Assembly (NCBI RefSeq): GCF_001544835.2
Contig: NZ_FCNX02000013.1
Coordinates: 173,900-237,899, forward strand
Reading direction: 5' to 3'
DNA from: Caballeronia fortuita
GTDB taxonomy: Bacteria; Pseudomonadota; Gammaproteobacteria; Burkholderiales; Burkholderiaceae
Length of the DNA: 64,000 nucleotides
Position 1 is the stretch's first letter. The number at the start of each line of letters is the position of its first letter. Of this stretch, positions 17,953-26,841 are shown one piece after another. A model generated the notes under the pieces. The model was not told where the DNA came from. It saw nothing but the letters and a program-made list of their open reading frames with translations, and did no database searches. The translations under genes and the position numbers were made by a program.

Positions 17953-18768
17953 ATGGCGACGCTCGCATACACCACTCCATCGCTGCTGCGTTCACGCGGC
18001 GTGCGTGCCGGCGTGCAATGGGCGTCGCTCGCACTGTGCCTCGTGCTCTGGCATCTCGCGACGACGCATCGCTGGAATCTCGGCATCGTCACGTTCGAGA
18101 ACTTGCCGACACCCGCCGATACGCTCGCGGCCATCGTCGATCTCGCACATTCGCCGAAGCTCGCGTCCGATCTCGCGAGCAGCGTGCGACGCATCGCGGC
18201 GGGTTATCTCGCAGCGGGCATCGGCGGCGTGCTGCTCGGACTCGTCATCGGCCGGTCGCAATCGTCGCGCCTCGCGTTGCTTACGCCGCTCGAAGTCTTA
18301 CGGCCGATTCCCGCCGTCGCGTGGATACCGCTCGCGATCCTGATGTTCCCGTCATCCGAAATGTCGATGATCTTCATCACCTTCACCGGCGCGTTCTTCC
18401 CGATCCTGCTCGGCACGATTCACGGCGTCGAAGGCGTCGAGGCGCGGCTCGTGTCGTCGGCGCGCAGTCTTGGCGCAGGCAATCGCGTGATCCTGCGCGA
18501 AGTGATCCTGCCGGGCGCGGCGCCCGCGATCGTCACCGGACTTGCCATCGGCATGGGCACATCGTGGTTCTGTCTCGTCACCGCCGAGATGATCTCGGGA
18601 CAATTCGGCATCGGCTACTACACGTGGCAGTCGTACACGGTGCAGCGTTATCCCGATGTCGTCGTCGGCATGCTGCTGATCGGCCTGCTCGGCATGGGCA
18701 GCAGCGCGCTCGTGCGGATCGCGGGAAAGCGGCTCACGCCGTGGCTCACCGAAGGGAAGGCACGATGA
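17953..18768 (+). CDS. ABC transporter permease, SsuC/TauC type
   Basis: 271 residues with six predicted membrane helices. The ATPase-contacting EAA loop is visible as VEARLVSSARSLGAGNRVILREVILPGAAP (about residues 160-190). The family brings in sulfonates, taurine, nitrate and related anions. It starts eight bases after the binding-protein stop and ends with an ATGA overlap into the ATPase gene, so stoichiometric expression is expected. Works in the inner membrane as a homodimer, by family analogy. Confidence 0.92.
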   Translation: MATLAYTTPSLLRSRGVRAGVQWASLALCLVLWHLATTHRWNLGIVTFENLPTPADTLAAIVDLAHSPKLASDLASSVRRIAAGYLAAGIGGVLLGLVIGRSQSSRLALLTPLEVLRPIPAVAWIPLAILMFPSSEMSMIFITFTGAFFPILLGTIHGVEGVEARLVSSARSLGAGNRVILREVILPGAAPAIVTGLAIGMGTSWFCLVTAEMISGQFGIGYYTWQSYTVQRYPDVVVGMLLIGLLGMGSSALVRIAGKRLTPWLTEGKAR

Positions 18769-19604
18769 ACACGATGAGCGCGGGCCGCATCGAACTCGAA
18801 GCGCTTGGCATTACTCTAGGCGATGGCGCGAGCGCATTCACCGCCGTGCGCGACGTGAGCACGGTTATCGAACCGGGCGAGTTCGTCTGCATACTCGGGC
18901 CATCGGGCTGCGGCAAGTCGACGTTGCTCGCCGCGCTTGCGGGACACGTCGCGGCGGGCGCGGGCCGCGCGATGCTCGACGGAAAGCTCATCGACGGACC
19001 GCATCCGGAGCGCGGCATGGTGTTTCAGCAACACACGCTGCTGCCGTGGCGCAAGACGATCGACAACGTCGCGTTCGGTCTGAAGATGCGCGGCGTGGGC
19101 AAGCGCGAGCGGCATCGTCGCGCGCGGATGCTGCTCGATCGCGTCGGGCTCGGCGCGTTCGCGGAGCGTTATCCCGCGCAGCTTTCGGGCGGCATGCAGC
19201 AACGCGCGGAGATCGCGCGCGCGATGCTCAACGAGCCGCGCGTGCTGTTGATGGACGAACCCTTTGGCGCGCTCGATGCGCAGACGCGCGCATCGATGCA
19301 AACGCTGTTGCTCGATGTATGGAGCGAGCGGCGTCCGACGGTCGTGTTCGTCACGCACGACATCGACGAAGCGCTCTTCCTCGCCGATCGCATTCTCGTG
19401 ATGAGCCACAGTCCCGGCACGGTGCTCGAAACCTTGCGCGTGCCGTTCGCGCGTCCGCGCGAGCGCGAGCTCGTCACGGAGCCCGCGTTCGTCGCGTTGA
19501 AGCGCCGCTGTCTTTCGCTGCTTCGACATCCGCACGCGGGCGCGCCGCTCACATCGAACGACGCGCCCGCGCGCATCGACATATCACACTCGGTTTTCTC
19601 ATGA
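18765..19604 (+). CDS. ABC transporter ATP-binding protein, SsuB/TauB type
   Basis: 279 residues. Walker A GPSGCGKST (about residues 43-51), Q-loop in VFQQHTLLPWRKT, signature LSGGMQQRAEIARAM, Walker B VLLMDEPFGALD and the switch histidine in VFVTHDIDEA are all intact. It is the motor of the importer whose permease is encoded just upstream, with overlaps at both ends (ATGA with the permease, ATGA with the HEAT-repeat gene). The C-terminal 45 residues beyond the nucleotide-binding domain resemble those of SsuB/NrtD proteins. Confidence 0.94.
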   Translation: MNTMSAGRIELEALGITLGDGASAFTAVRDVSTVIEPGEFVCILGPSGCGKSTLLAALAGHVAAGAGRAMLDGKLIDGPHPERGMVFQQHTLLPWRKTIDNVAFGLKMRGVGKRERHRRARMLLDRVGLGAFAERYPAQLSGGMQQRAEIARAMLNEPRVLLMDEPFGALDAQTRASMQTLLLDVWSERRPTVVFVTHDIDEALFLADRILVMSHSPGTVLETLRVPFARPRERELVTEPAFVALKRRCLSLLRHPHAGAPLTSNDAPARIDISHSVFS

Positions 19605-20605
19605 CGCGTACTCATCCTCTATTCGACGTTTTCGACGCCAGCATCGACGACGCCCTCGCCGCCCGCTTCACCGACAGCGACGCCGCCGTGCGCCGCCTCG
19701 CGGTCATCGAAGCGGCCGATCTCGAAGACGAAGCGTGGCTGCCCGCGCTCACCGATGCGTTGCGTCACGACACGGATGCCGACGTGCGCCGCACGGCCGC
19801 GCAGCGACTCGGCGCGTGGGACACGAACGAGGCCGTCGATGCGCTGTGCGCCGCGCTCCGCGATGCCGACGCGGGCACGCGCGAGGCCGCCGCCGACAGT
19901 CTCACCGCGCTGAAGGACCCGGTCGCGGGAGAACGTCTGCTGCCGTTTCTCGCCGATGCCGACGCCGATGCCGACGCCTTCGCGCATGCGGCGCTTCTGC
20001 GCGCGTTGCGCGAATTGCGTTTGCCGCAGGCGACTCAGCCTGCGCTGGCGGCGTTGTCGGACGCATCGCCGGAGGTGAGGCGCGAGGCCATCGGCGTATT
20101 GGGCTGGCTGCGTCATGCGGATGCGTTGCCGCGCTTGATGCGGCTCGCGCGCACGGACGTATCGACGCAAGTGCGGCATGCCGCCGTCGGCGCGCTCGGT
20201 TTCGCCACGGACGACAGCGTGCTGGAGACGTTGACGCATGCGTTATCCGATGAAGCATGGCGCGTGCGCGAGGAAGCCGCCGCGACGCTCGGCAAGCTGC
20301 GTCTCGTCGCGGCGCGCGATGCGCTGGAGCGCGCGCTCGCCGACGACTACTGGCAAGTGACGTTGCAGGCGGCGCGCGCGCTCGGACGTTTGCGCGATGC
20401 GGCGAGCACGCACGCGGTGTCGGCGCTGCTGACGTATCCGGTCAGCAATGTGCGTAGGGAGGCTGCGCTGGCGCTCGGTGAGTTTGGGAATGTGGATGCG
20501 CTTGCGGTGCTCGAAGCGTCGCTGGCCGATGGCGATCCGGAAGTGCGCAAAGCCGCGCGGATCGCGATTGCGCAGATCGGGGAGAGGATGGGGAGCGGTG
20601 CGTGA
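19601..20605 (+). CDS. HEAT-repeat (PBS lyase type) scaffold protein of the ABC/redox operon
   Basis: 334 residues, built almost wholly from about nine helical repeats. Repeating pieces such as DADVRRTAAQRLGAWDT, EVRREAIGVLGWLRH, TQVRHAAVGALGFATD and WRVREEAAATLGKLRL have the V-R-x-x-A-A-x-x-L-G pattern of HEAT/E-Z repeats. Such proteins act as protein-protein adaptors, and some relatives aid Fe-S or bilin enzymes. No catalytic motif is seen. The ATG overlaps the ATPase stop, so it is the last gene of the operon and is translationally coupled to it. An adaptor or maturation role for the flavoprotein/ferredoxin pair is inference. Confidence 0.85.
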   Translation: MTRTHPLFDVFDASIDDALAARFTDSDAAVRRLAVIEAADLEDEAWLPALTDALRHDTDADVRRTAAQRLGAWDTNEAVDALCAALRDADAGTREAAADSLTALKDPVAGERLLPFLADADADADAFAHAALLRALRELRLPQATQPALAALSDASPEVRREAIGVLGWLRHADALPRLMRLARTDVSTQVRHAAVGALGFATDDSVLETLTHALSDEAWRVREEAAATLGKLRLVAARDALERALADDYWQVTLQAARALGRLRDAASTHAVSALLTYPVSNVRREAALALGEFGNVDALAVLEASLADGDPEVRKAARIAIAQIGERMGSGA

Positions 20606-20642
20606 GGGAGCGTGTGCGCGGTGCGGAACGCCACGCTTGCTT

Positions 20643-20738
20643 TGGCGGAAGGCAGCCAGAGTCGAACTGACCTGGGAATGTCTGACATCCCCAACCGGGT
20701 TTGAAGCCCGGCCGCACCACCGGATACGAATGCCTTCC
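20643..20738 (-). tRNA. selC: tRNA-Sec (selenocysteine tRNA, anticodon UCA)
   Basis: 96 nucleotides including an encoded CCA (TGG on the plus strand at 20643-20645). The eight-pair acceptor stem (5' GGAAGGCA with TGCCTTCC), the anticodon loop CTTCAAA carrying TCA, the long extra arm and the GTTCGACTC T loop are those of bacterial tRNA-Sec. It reads UGA when delivered by SelB. The matching UGA codon, selA and selB all lie within the next 12 kb on the same strand. It is convergent with the HEAT-repeat gene. Confidence 0.95.
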
Positions 20739-20790
20739 TTGAACGTCGATGTTCGGACATTGAAAATCGACCATCGAACACGCCGGACCG

Positions 20791-20796
20791 ATTATA
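20791..20796 (-). promoter_or_regulatory. Possible -10 element for selC
   Basis: A perfect TATAAT on the minus strand lies 53 bases before the mature 5' end of tRNA-Sec, in the short gap after the DedA gene. No convincing -35 is seen, so this is a weak call. Confidence 0.3.
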
Positions 20797-20805
20797 AACG
20801 GCGCA

Positions 20806-21441
20806 TCAGGACTCGCCGCCTTCGCGCGGACGCGGCTGCCGCCTTCGCAGCAACCGATACACGCAATACAGCAACCCCGCCGCGACGAGCACATCCACCG
20901 CCGTCGCGCCGTGCGATTCGAGCGCGAGCACCGCGAGATGCAATTGCCGCTCGAAAAGCGCGCCGCCCAACAGCCAGAACGACGCCCACGCGACGATCCC
21001 CGCCGTATCCCACAGGAAGAACGCGAGCGCGGCGATCTGCGTCGTGCCCATCAGCGGCGGCGTGACGAGGCCGAGCCCCGGCACGAACTTCGATACCGCG
21101 ACGATCGGCGCGCCATGCCGCTCGAACAGCTCGCCCGTCGTTCTCATGCCGCTGTCCACCGCATACGATCTGCGCGACAACGCCGCGACGAGCCGCCGCC
21201 CATAGAGGCGCCCCGCCGAAAACCACACGCTGTCGCCGAGCAGCGCGCCGCACACCGCCGCGAGCAGCACATGAACGAAGGACAAGCGCCCGCTCGCCAC
21301 CGCCGAGCCCGCGAACACGAGCAAAGGCGCGGACGGCAACGGCACGCCGAGCCGCGTGAGCAGCACGTTCGCGAACACGGCGGCGCCGCCCCACTGCACG
21401 ATCGCCGACGGCGGAATTTGAATCAACCGGCACCCCCGCAT
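20806..21441 (-). CDS. DedA-family (VTT domain) membrane protein
   Basis: 211 residues with four to five hydrophobic segments. GAPIVAVSKFVPGLGLVTPPLMGTT (about residues 108-132) is the reentrant-loop region typical of DedA proteins, and LFLWDTAGIVAWASFWLLG follows. Members move lipids or lipid carriers across the inner membrane or help maintain the proton gradient. The ATG used here lacks a clear ribosome site; a TTG six codons later, after GGGGGTGCC, is an alternative. It follows the larger DedA-PAP2 gene after seven bases and precedes selC, so it lies inside the selenium gene block. No link to selenium is known. Confidence 0.82.
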   Translation of the reverse strand: MRGCRLIQIPPSAIVQWGGAAVFANVLLTRLGVPLPSAPLLVFAGSAVASGRLSFVHVLLAAVCGALLGDSVWFSAGRLYGRRLVAALSRRSYAVDSGMRTTGELFERHGAPIVAVSKFVPGLGLVTPPLMGTTQIAALAFFLWDTAGIVAWASFWLLGGALFERQLHLAVLALESHGATAVDVLVAAGLLYCVYRLLRRRQPRPREGGES

Positions 21442-21448
21442 CGAAACA

Positions 21449-23452
21449 TCATTCGGACTTCGACTCGACGAGCATCACAGGCACACTGCCACAACCTGCG
21501 CTGTTCGCAATTTCGATGCCGCGCCAGGGTGTGCCCTCGCCGTGCTCGAACGCCATCGGATCGACGCGCCGGTCCGGCCGCAGCACATTGAACGGCCACG
21601 ACGGACGGCGCAGCCGTTCATGCACCACCGAGCCGAGCCAGATCGGCGCGGGCGTCGCGCCGGCATCCTGACGCACGGCGTAATGCGTCGGCCAGAAACG
21701 CAGCACGTCGCGCTCGTCGGCGCCGCGTATCGACCGCGCGAACGCGAGCTTCGACGGCTCGCCGTTGTTCAGGCGCGGCAGCGCGGGCAGCGCCATCGCG
21801 GGCGCGTTCGGCAACATCAGCGACATCACGCTCTTCGTGCTCACGCGCGATACCTCCGTCCAGCCGCGCGCGAGCAGCTGCGCGCGAATCTGCGCGGGCG
21901 TCGCCGCCCATTGCACGGTGATCGGCTCGCGGCGATCGCCTTCCATCGTCGAGCGATAACACGAAAACGTGCGCCACACCGAATCGGTCCATTGAATCGG
22001 CGTGATGAAAATGGTCGACGGCACCGCGCTGTGCGCCTCGGTTTCATCGCTCAATTGCAGCGCCACACTTGCGCAGATCACGGCCAGCACGGCGATCGGC
22101 ATCAGCGGACGCGGTTTCGGCTTTGCCGGATTGCGCCACACCGCCGTCAGCGCGATCAGGAACACCCAGACGGCGGCGAGCGCCGCGCTGCCGAGGGCAT
22201 CGGAAATCGTGAATCGGCCGAAGTACAGGCCCGCGATGCCGACCGCCGTCACGATGGCCGATGTCGCCGTCGCGATGAACACGCCCGTCAGCATGCCGAC
22301 GCGCCGCAGCAGCAAGAATGCGAGAAAGCCGTAGATGACGACGGTCGCCGCGACGTCGCTGTTCGGAAAGCGATGCTCGGCCGGCGCGAAGGACACGAGC
22401 ATCGGTTCGTGCGCGGTAAAGCGGATCGCCGCGACGAGCAACTGCGAAAACAGGACCGCGACGATCCAGTACGTGACCGTGCGCCAGCGCCGCTCGAAGC
22501 TCATCCACACGACGACCATCGCGCCGAGCGCGAGCAGCGTCTGTGTACTGCCGAGGGTCGCGGCGGCATCGAGGATCGAATCGGCCCAGGTCGAGCGGAA
22601 CGATTGCAGCAGCCGATAGATCGATACGTCGACCTGCACGATCGATGCGCCCCGCGCGACGTTCGCGAGCACCGAGAAAAAGAGGATCGCGGAAGCGAGC
22701 AGCAACACCGAAATCATCACGATGAGGCCGGTCGCCGGATTGCCCGGATCGAGCGCGCGCGACACGAGGCGCGCGGGCAGGCCGCGCCCTTTCTGCGACC
22801 AGGACAGCAGCGCGTCGCGCGATGCGACGGTCCAGCGCGTCGCGTGCGATACGACGACGCGCGCGAGATTGAACACGATCCATCCGAGCGCCGTGACGAG
22901 AATCAGGATCACGACGAGCCGCACCGACACCGCGCCCGCCAGTTCGATCGACGCGCCGAACACGACGCCTGGCAGGATATGCGTCGGCGCCCAGACGAGC
23001 GCGCTCAGGATGTTGACGGCGAGAAAGCGCGTGGGCGTCATGCCCGTCACGCCGGCGACGACCGGCACGACCGCGCGCATCGGCGCGACGAAACGCGCGA
23101 GCACGACGCTCTTCGCGCCGTGCGCTTCGAAGTATTTCTTGCCGGCGGCGAGCGCGCCCGGATGCGTGCGAAACGGCCACATCAGCGCGATGCGGTCCGC
23201 ATAGCGCTGACCGAACCAGAAGCTCGCGGCATCCCCGGCGATCGCGCCCGCGATCGCGCAGAAGAATACCCAGCCGAGATTCAGCGCGCCCGCGCCGACG
23301 AGCGCGCCCGCGATGAACATCGCCGTGCTGCCGGGGATGAACGTGCCGATGAACGCGACCGATTCGAGAAACGACGCGAGCAGCACGACCGCGAGCGCCC
23401 ACTCGGGGTGGCTCGACATGACATGCAGCAGCCTGAAGTAGAGATGCTCCAT
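21449..23452 (-). CDS. DedA-PAP2-LssY fusion membrane protein with altered PAP2 active site
   Basis: 667 residues in three parts: a DedA/VTT domain (about 15-170, with FIPGSTAMFIAGAL and VVLARFVAPMRAVVPVVAG), a PAP2-like six-helix domain (about 245-440) and an LssY-type soluble C-terminus (about 475-660). The PAP2 part normally needs PSGH and a later histidine in a SR-x5-H-x3-D motif. Here they read PNSD (363-366) and YFGRFTISD, with Phe414 where the histidine should be, so phosphatase activity is doubtful. ATG 23452 is preferred over the TTG at 23476; neither has a strong ribosome site. It follows selB closely, suggesting co-transcription with the selenium genes. Confidence 0.82.
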   Translation of the reverse strand: MEHLYFRLLHVMSSHPEWALAVVLLASFLESVAFIGTFIPGSTAMFIAGALVGAGALNLGWVFFCAIAGAIAGDAASFWFGQRYADRIALMWPFRTHPGALAAGKKYFEAHGAKSVVLARFVAPMRAVVPVVAGVTGMTPTRFLAVNILSALVWAPTHILPGVVFGASIELAGAVSVRLVVILILVTALGWIVFNLARVVVSHATRWTVASRDALLSWSQKGRGLPARLVSRALDPGNPATGLIVMISVLLLASAILFFSVLANVARGASIVQVDVSIYRLLQSFRSTWADSILDAAATLGSTQTLLALGAMVVVWMSFERRWRTVTYWIVAVLFSQLLVAAIRFTAHEPMLVSFAPAEHRFPNSDVAATVVIYGFLAFLLLRRVGMLTGVFIATATSAIVTAVGIAGLYFGRFTISDALGSAALAAVWVFLIALTAVWRNPAKPKPRPLMPIAVLAVICASVALQLSDETEAHSAVPSTIFITPIQWTDSVWRTFSCYRSTMEGDRREPITVQWAATPAQIRAQLLARGWTEVSRVSTKSVMSLMLPNAPAMALPALPRLNNGEPSKLAFARSIRGADERDVLRFWPTHYAVRQDAGATPAPIWLGSVVHERLRRPSWPFNVLRPDRRVDPMAFEHGEGTPWRGIEIANSAGCGSVPVMLVESKSE

Positions 23453-23479
23453 CGTGGTGGACGGACGAGCGCGCAAACG

Positions 23480-25387
23480 TCAGACGGACTCTTGCCAGCG
23501 GCTATCGGCGCGCAACAGGTGCAGATCGCGGTGGAATCGAGTGTACCCAACCCGGTCGAAGAACTCCAAAATCTGTATCGCGCGCTTGCGGCCCAGCGCA
23601 CTCGCATCGCGAAAAGCAGCCGCGCCGATCCCGCCGCCCTGCTCGTGCGCGGCCTGCGCGACGAGTTGCGCGAGTGCGCCGACCGATGCGCGGCAATAGA
23701 ACAGATCGCGCACGACCTGAAAGACGTCGCCGCGACGCGCGAGCTTCCTGAGAAGCCTGCGCATCTCGTCTTCGCCGACGGCGTGCGCGTTTGCAAGATC
23801 GCGCACCCACGGCGGATCGAAACGGCCTTCCTCGATCGATGCAAGCACCGCGCGCGCGAGCGTTTCCTCCTGTTCATCGAGCGTCACCGCATGCGATGGC
23901 AAGTGCAGCCACGGCCCGCTTCGCGCGATCGCTCCGCTTGCCACCGCATCGTCGACAAGCGCGCGCCATAGCGCATCGGGCGCGAGCGGCGCGGCGATGC
24001 GGCGCAAGCGCGCGACGTCCGGACCTTGTTCATCGGGGAAACGTGCATGGAAAGCGGCGAGCGCATCGAGAAGACGCGCATGCAGCGCATCCCAGTGACG
24101 CGCCGCGATGTAGAGCGTGTCGTCGTGCGTGGAGACGGCGCGCACGCCCTCGGGCGACACCGCGCCACCGTGCAGATGTTCGACGAGCGAGCGCGGCAAG
24201 CCATGCGGCGCTTCGTCGAAGAGCGCATCGGCGCGGCCCGTTTCGAGCATCGCGGCAAGCGCGTCGAACCACGCGCGGCGCTGCGGCGTGCGGCGCTTGC
24301 GCTCGGGCGCGAACGGATCGAGCACGCGCCCGCCGCCGACCGTCCTGCTCGCCTGCGCATTGCGCACGATGAAGCGATCGCCCGGCAGCGCGCAAGCAGG
24401 CTGATCGAAAACGAGCTGCACGCGCGCCGTCTGCCCCGGCGCGAGCGTGTCCGCCTCGAGCAGCGCGACATGCGCGACGCGATGCGTCGTGCCGAGATGC
24501 ACATGCAGCGGCGTCCAGTGCGACAGCGTGAGTTGCGCGTCGTCGAGCATCGTCAGTTCGACGTCGAGCCGTGCCGATGCCCGCGCGAGCCGCGCATCGA
24601 CGATCCAGTCGCCGCGTGCTAGCGCGTCTTTCTCGATGCCCGCGAGATTGAGCGCGCAACGTTCGCCCGCGCGGCCCGTCTGCGTTGCGCGATTCTGCGC
24701 GTGAATGCTGCGCACGCGCACGGGCTCGATGCGCGCGTCGCGCGGCGCGAGCGCGAGCGTATCGCCGACATTCACGCGGCCCGCGAACACCGTGCCGGTT
24801 GCGATCGTGCCCTGCCCCGTCAACGTGAACACGCGATCGACGGCGAGCCGGAAGAAGCCGTCGTCGCGGCGCGTGCGCCAGTGCGCGGCGGCATCGTGAA
24901 GATGTGTCTGCAATGCCGCGACGCCCGCGTCGCCAGCCTTCGTCGCGTCGGTATCGAACAAGGGCGCATCGCGCAGCGGGCTTTGCGCGAGCAGCGCGGC
25001 GATTTCGGCGTGCACCTCGCGCACACGCGATGCCTCCACGCGATCGCATTTTGTCACCGCGACCGCGCCGCGCGTCACGCCGAGCAGTCCGAGGATCGCG
25101 AGATGTTCGCGTGTTTGCGGCATCACGCCATCGTCGGCGGCGATCACGAGCAAGGCGAAGTCGATGCCGCATGCGCCCGCCGCCATCGTATGCACGAGTT
25201 TCTCGTGGCCCGGCACGTCGATGAAGCCGAGCACGCCGCCATCGTCGAGCGGCACGTAGGCATAGCCGAGCTCGACGGAAATGCCGCGCGCCTTCTCTTC
25301 CTTCAGCCGGTCGGTGTCGACGCCGGTGAGCGCGCGCACGAGCGTCGTCTTGCCATGATCGATGTGTCCCGCCGTCCCGACGATCAT
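23480..25387 (-). CDS. selB: Selenocysteine-specific elongation factor SelB
   Basis: 635 residues, the family length. The GTPase domain begins MIVGTAGHIDHGKTTLVRALTG, with DVPGHEKLVH (G3) and VTKCDR (G4). EF-Tu-like beta-barrel domains follow, then the long C-terminal winged-helix region (from about residue 390) that binds the SECIS hairpin of the mRNA. It delivers Sec-tRNA to UGA codons, here that of fdnG about 6.6 kb upstream in the same direction. Its ATG overlaps the selA stop (ATGA), so SelA and SelB are produced together. Confidence 0.96.
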   Translation of the reverse strand: MIVGTAGHIDHGKTTLVRALTGVDTDRLKEEKARGISVELGYAYVPLDDGGVLGFIDVPGHEKLVHTMAAGACGIDFALLVIAADDGVMPQTREHLAILGLLGVTRGAVAVTKCDRVEASRVREVHAEIAALLAQSPLRDAPLFDTDATKAGDAGVAALQTHLHDAAAHWRTRRDDGFFRLAVDRVFTLTGQGTIATGTVFAGRVNVGDTLALAPRDARIEPVRVRSIHAQNRATQTGRAGERCALNLAGIEKDALARGDWIVDARLARASARLDVELTMLDDAQLTLSHWTPLHVHLGTTHRVAHVALLEADTLAPGQTARVQLVFDQPACALPGDRFIVRNAQASRTVGGGRVLDPFAPERKRRTPQRRAWFDALAAMLETGRADALFDEAPHGLPRSLVEHLHGGAVSPEGVRAVSTHDDTLYIAARHWDALHARLLDALAAFHARFPDEQGPDVARLRRIAAPLAPDALWRALVDDAVASGAIARSGPWLHLPSHAVTLDEQEETLARAVLASIEEGRFDPPWVRDLANAHAVGEDEMRRLLRKLARRGDVFQVVRDLFYCRASVGALAQLVAQAAHEQGGGIGAAAFRDASALGRKRAIQILEFFDRVGYTRFHRDLHLLRADSRWQESV

Positions 25388-26841
25388 TCGCGTGCGTCCT
25401 CGCGTGCGTCGCGTGCATCCAGTTGCGCGATGAACGCGGCTTCGTCGGCTTCTTCGAGACAGCGCAAATCGAGCCGCAATGCGCCATCCGCGATGCGGCC
25501 GAGCACCGGGCGCGGCAATTCGCGCAGCCGTTTCTCGATGCGATTCAGTTGTCCGCCCGCGCGTTTGCCGCTCGCGAGCCGCACCGCGAGGCCGTAGCTC
25601 GGCAGCACGTCGACGGGCAACGCGCCGCTGCCGATCTGGCTGAACATCGGCTCGGAGACGACCGTGAACGTCTCGCCGGCCATGCGCTGCAACGCGGGTT
25701 CGATGCGTTCTGCGGCGAGACGCATCGCGTCGGCGGGACGCGTCAGAAGACGCAGTGTCGTGAGACGTTCGGCCAGCGTTTCAGGCGCGCGATACAGCCG
25801 CAGCACCGATTCGAGCGCCGCGAGCGTCAGCTTGCCGACACGCAGCGCGCGCTTGAGCGGATGCTTCTTGATCTTCGCGACGAGATCCGCGCGCCCGACG
25901 ATCAGTCCCGCTTGCGGGCCGCCCAGCAGCTTGTCGCCGCTGAAGGTGACGAGATCCGCGCCCGCCGCGACGGTTTCGCGCACCGTCGCTTCGCGCGGCA
26001 AGCCCCATTGTGCGAGATCGACGAGCGTGCCGCTGCCGAGATCCACCGCGACCGGCAAGCCGCGCGCCTTCGCGAGCGGCGCAAGCTCCGCGATCGACAC
26101 TTCTTTCGTGAAGCCGCTCACTGCGTAGTTGCTGCAATGCACCTTCATCAGGAGCGCAGTCTTCGCGTTGATCGCTTCGTCGTAGTCTTTCAGATGCGTG
26201 CGATTCGTCGTGCCGACTTCACGCAGCTTCGCGCCCGCGCGGCTCATGATGTCGGGGATGCGGAACGCGCCGCCTATTTCGACGAGCTCGCCGCGCGACA
26301 CGATCACTTCGCGGCGCGGCGCGAGCGCGGACAGCGTCAGCAGTACGGCGGCCGCGTTGTTGTTCACGACCGTCGCCGCTTCGGCGCCCGTCAGTTCGCA
26401 GATGAGGCCGTTGATGAGGTCGTCGCGATCGCCGCGCGCGCCGGTATCGAGATCGAATTCGAGGTTGGCGGGGCGCGTGAGCATCTCCGCGACGGCGCGC
26501 ACCGCTTCGTCGGGCAACAGCGCGCGGCCGAGATTCGTGTGCAGCACGGTGCCCGTCAGATTGAAGACGCTGCGCACGTTGCTGCGCGTGCGCTTCGCGA
26601 GCTTTGCATCGACGGTGCGCGCGAGTTGCGCATCGCTCAGCGCATCGACGAAAGCGCGGCCTGCCTGCGCATCGGCGCGCCATGCGTCGAGCGTCGCGCG
26701 CAAGGCCGCGAGCGTCTGCGTGCGTCCGTATGCGGCGATCACCGCTTCGAATTCCGCCGATGCCAGCACGCGCTCGACCGACGGCACGCGAGCCATCAAT
26801 GCGCGCAGTTCGCCGCCGTCGCCGCCTTTGACGTCGCTCAT
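25384..26841 (-). CDS. selA: L-seryl-tRNA(Sec) selenium transferase SelA
   Basis: 485 residues from ATG 26841, which overlaps the fdhE stop. A pyridoxal-phosphate enzyme that converts Ser-tRNA(Sec) to Sec-tRNA(Sec) using selenophosphate. NLTGTVLHTNLGRA (about residue 92) opens the fold-type-I domain, VVNNNAAAVLL is the cofactor phosphate region, and the lysine of FSGDKLLGGPQAG (about residue 300) is the expected Schiff-base residue. Forms decamers in E. coli. The required selenophosphate synthetase (selD) is not in this window. Confidence 0.96.
   Translation of the reverse strand: MSDVKGGDGGELRALMARVPSVERVLASAEFEAVIAAYGRTQTLAALRATLDAWRADAQAGRAFVDALSDAQLARTVDAKLAKRTRSNVRSVFNLTGTVLHTNLGRALLPDEAVRAVAEMLTRPANLEFDLDTGARGDRDDLINGLICELTGAEAATVVNNNAAAVLLTLSALAPRREVIVSRGELVEIGGAFRIPDIMSRAGAKLREVGTTNRTHLKDYDEAINAKTALLMKVHCSNYAVSGFTKEVSIAELAPLAKARGLPVAVDLGSGTLVDLAQWGLPREATVRETVAAGADLVTFSGDKLLGGPQAGLIVGRADLVAKIKKHPLKRALRVGKLTLAALESVLRLYRAPETLAERLTTLRLLTRPADAMRLAAERIEPALQRMAGETFTVVSEPMFSQIGSGALPVDVLPSYGLAVRLASGKRAGGQLNRIEKRLRELPRPVLGRIADGALRLDLRCLEEADEAAFIAQLDARDAREDARE

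Noticed and set aside
20606..20738. selC as an integration site for a genomic island
   Set aside because: selC is a known phage attachment site in enterics, but no integrase or direct repeat of the tRNA 3' end is seen here.
21542..23971. 809-codon open frame on the plus strand
   Set aside because: Antisense to the DedA-PAP2 and selB genes; its translation is rich in Arg, His and Asp without any domain, as expected from GC-rich codon bias.
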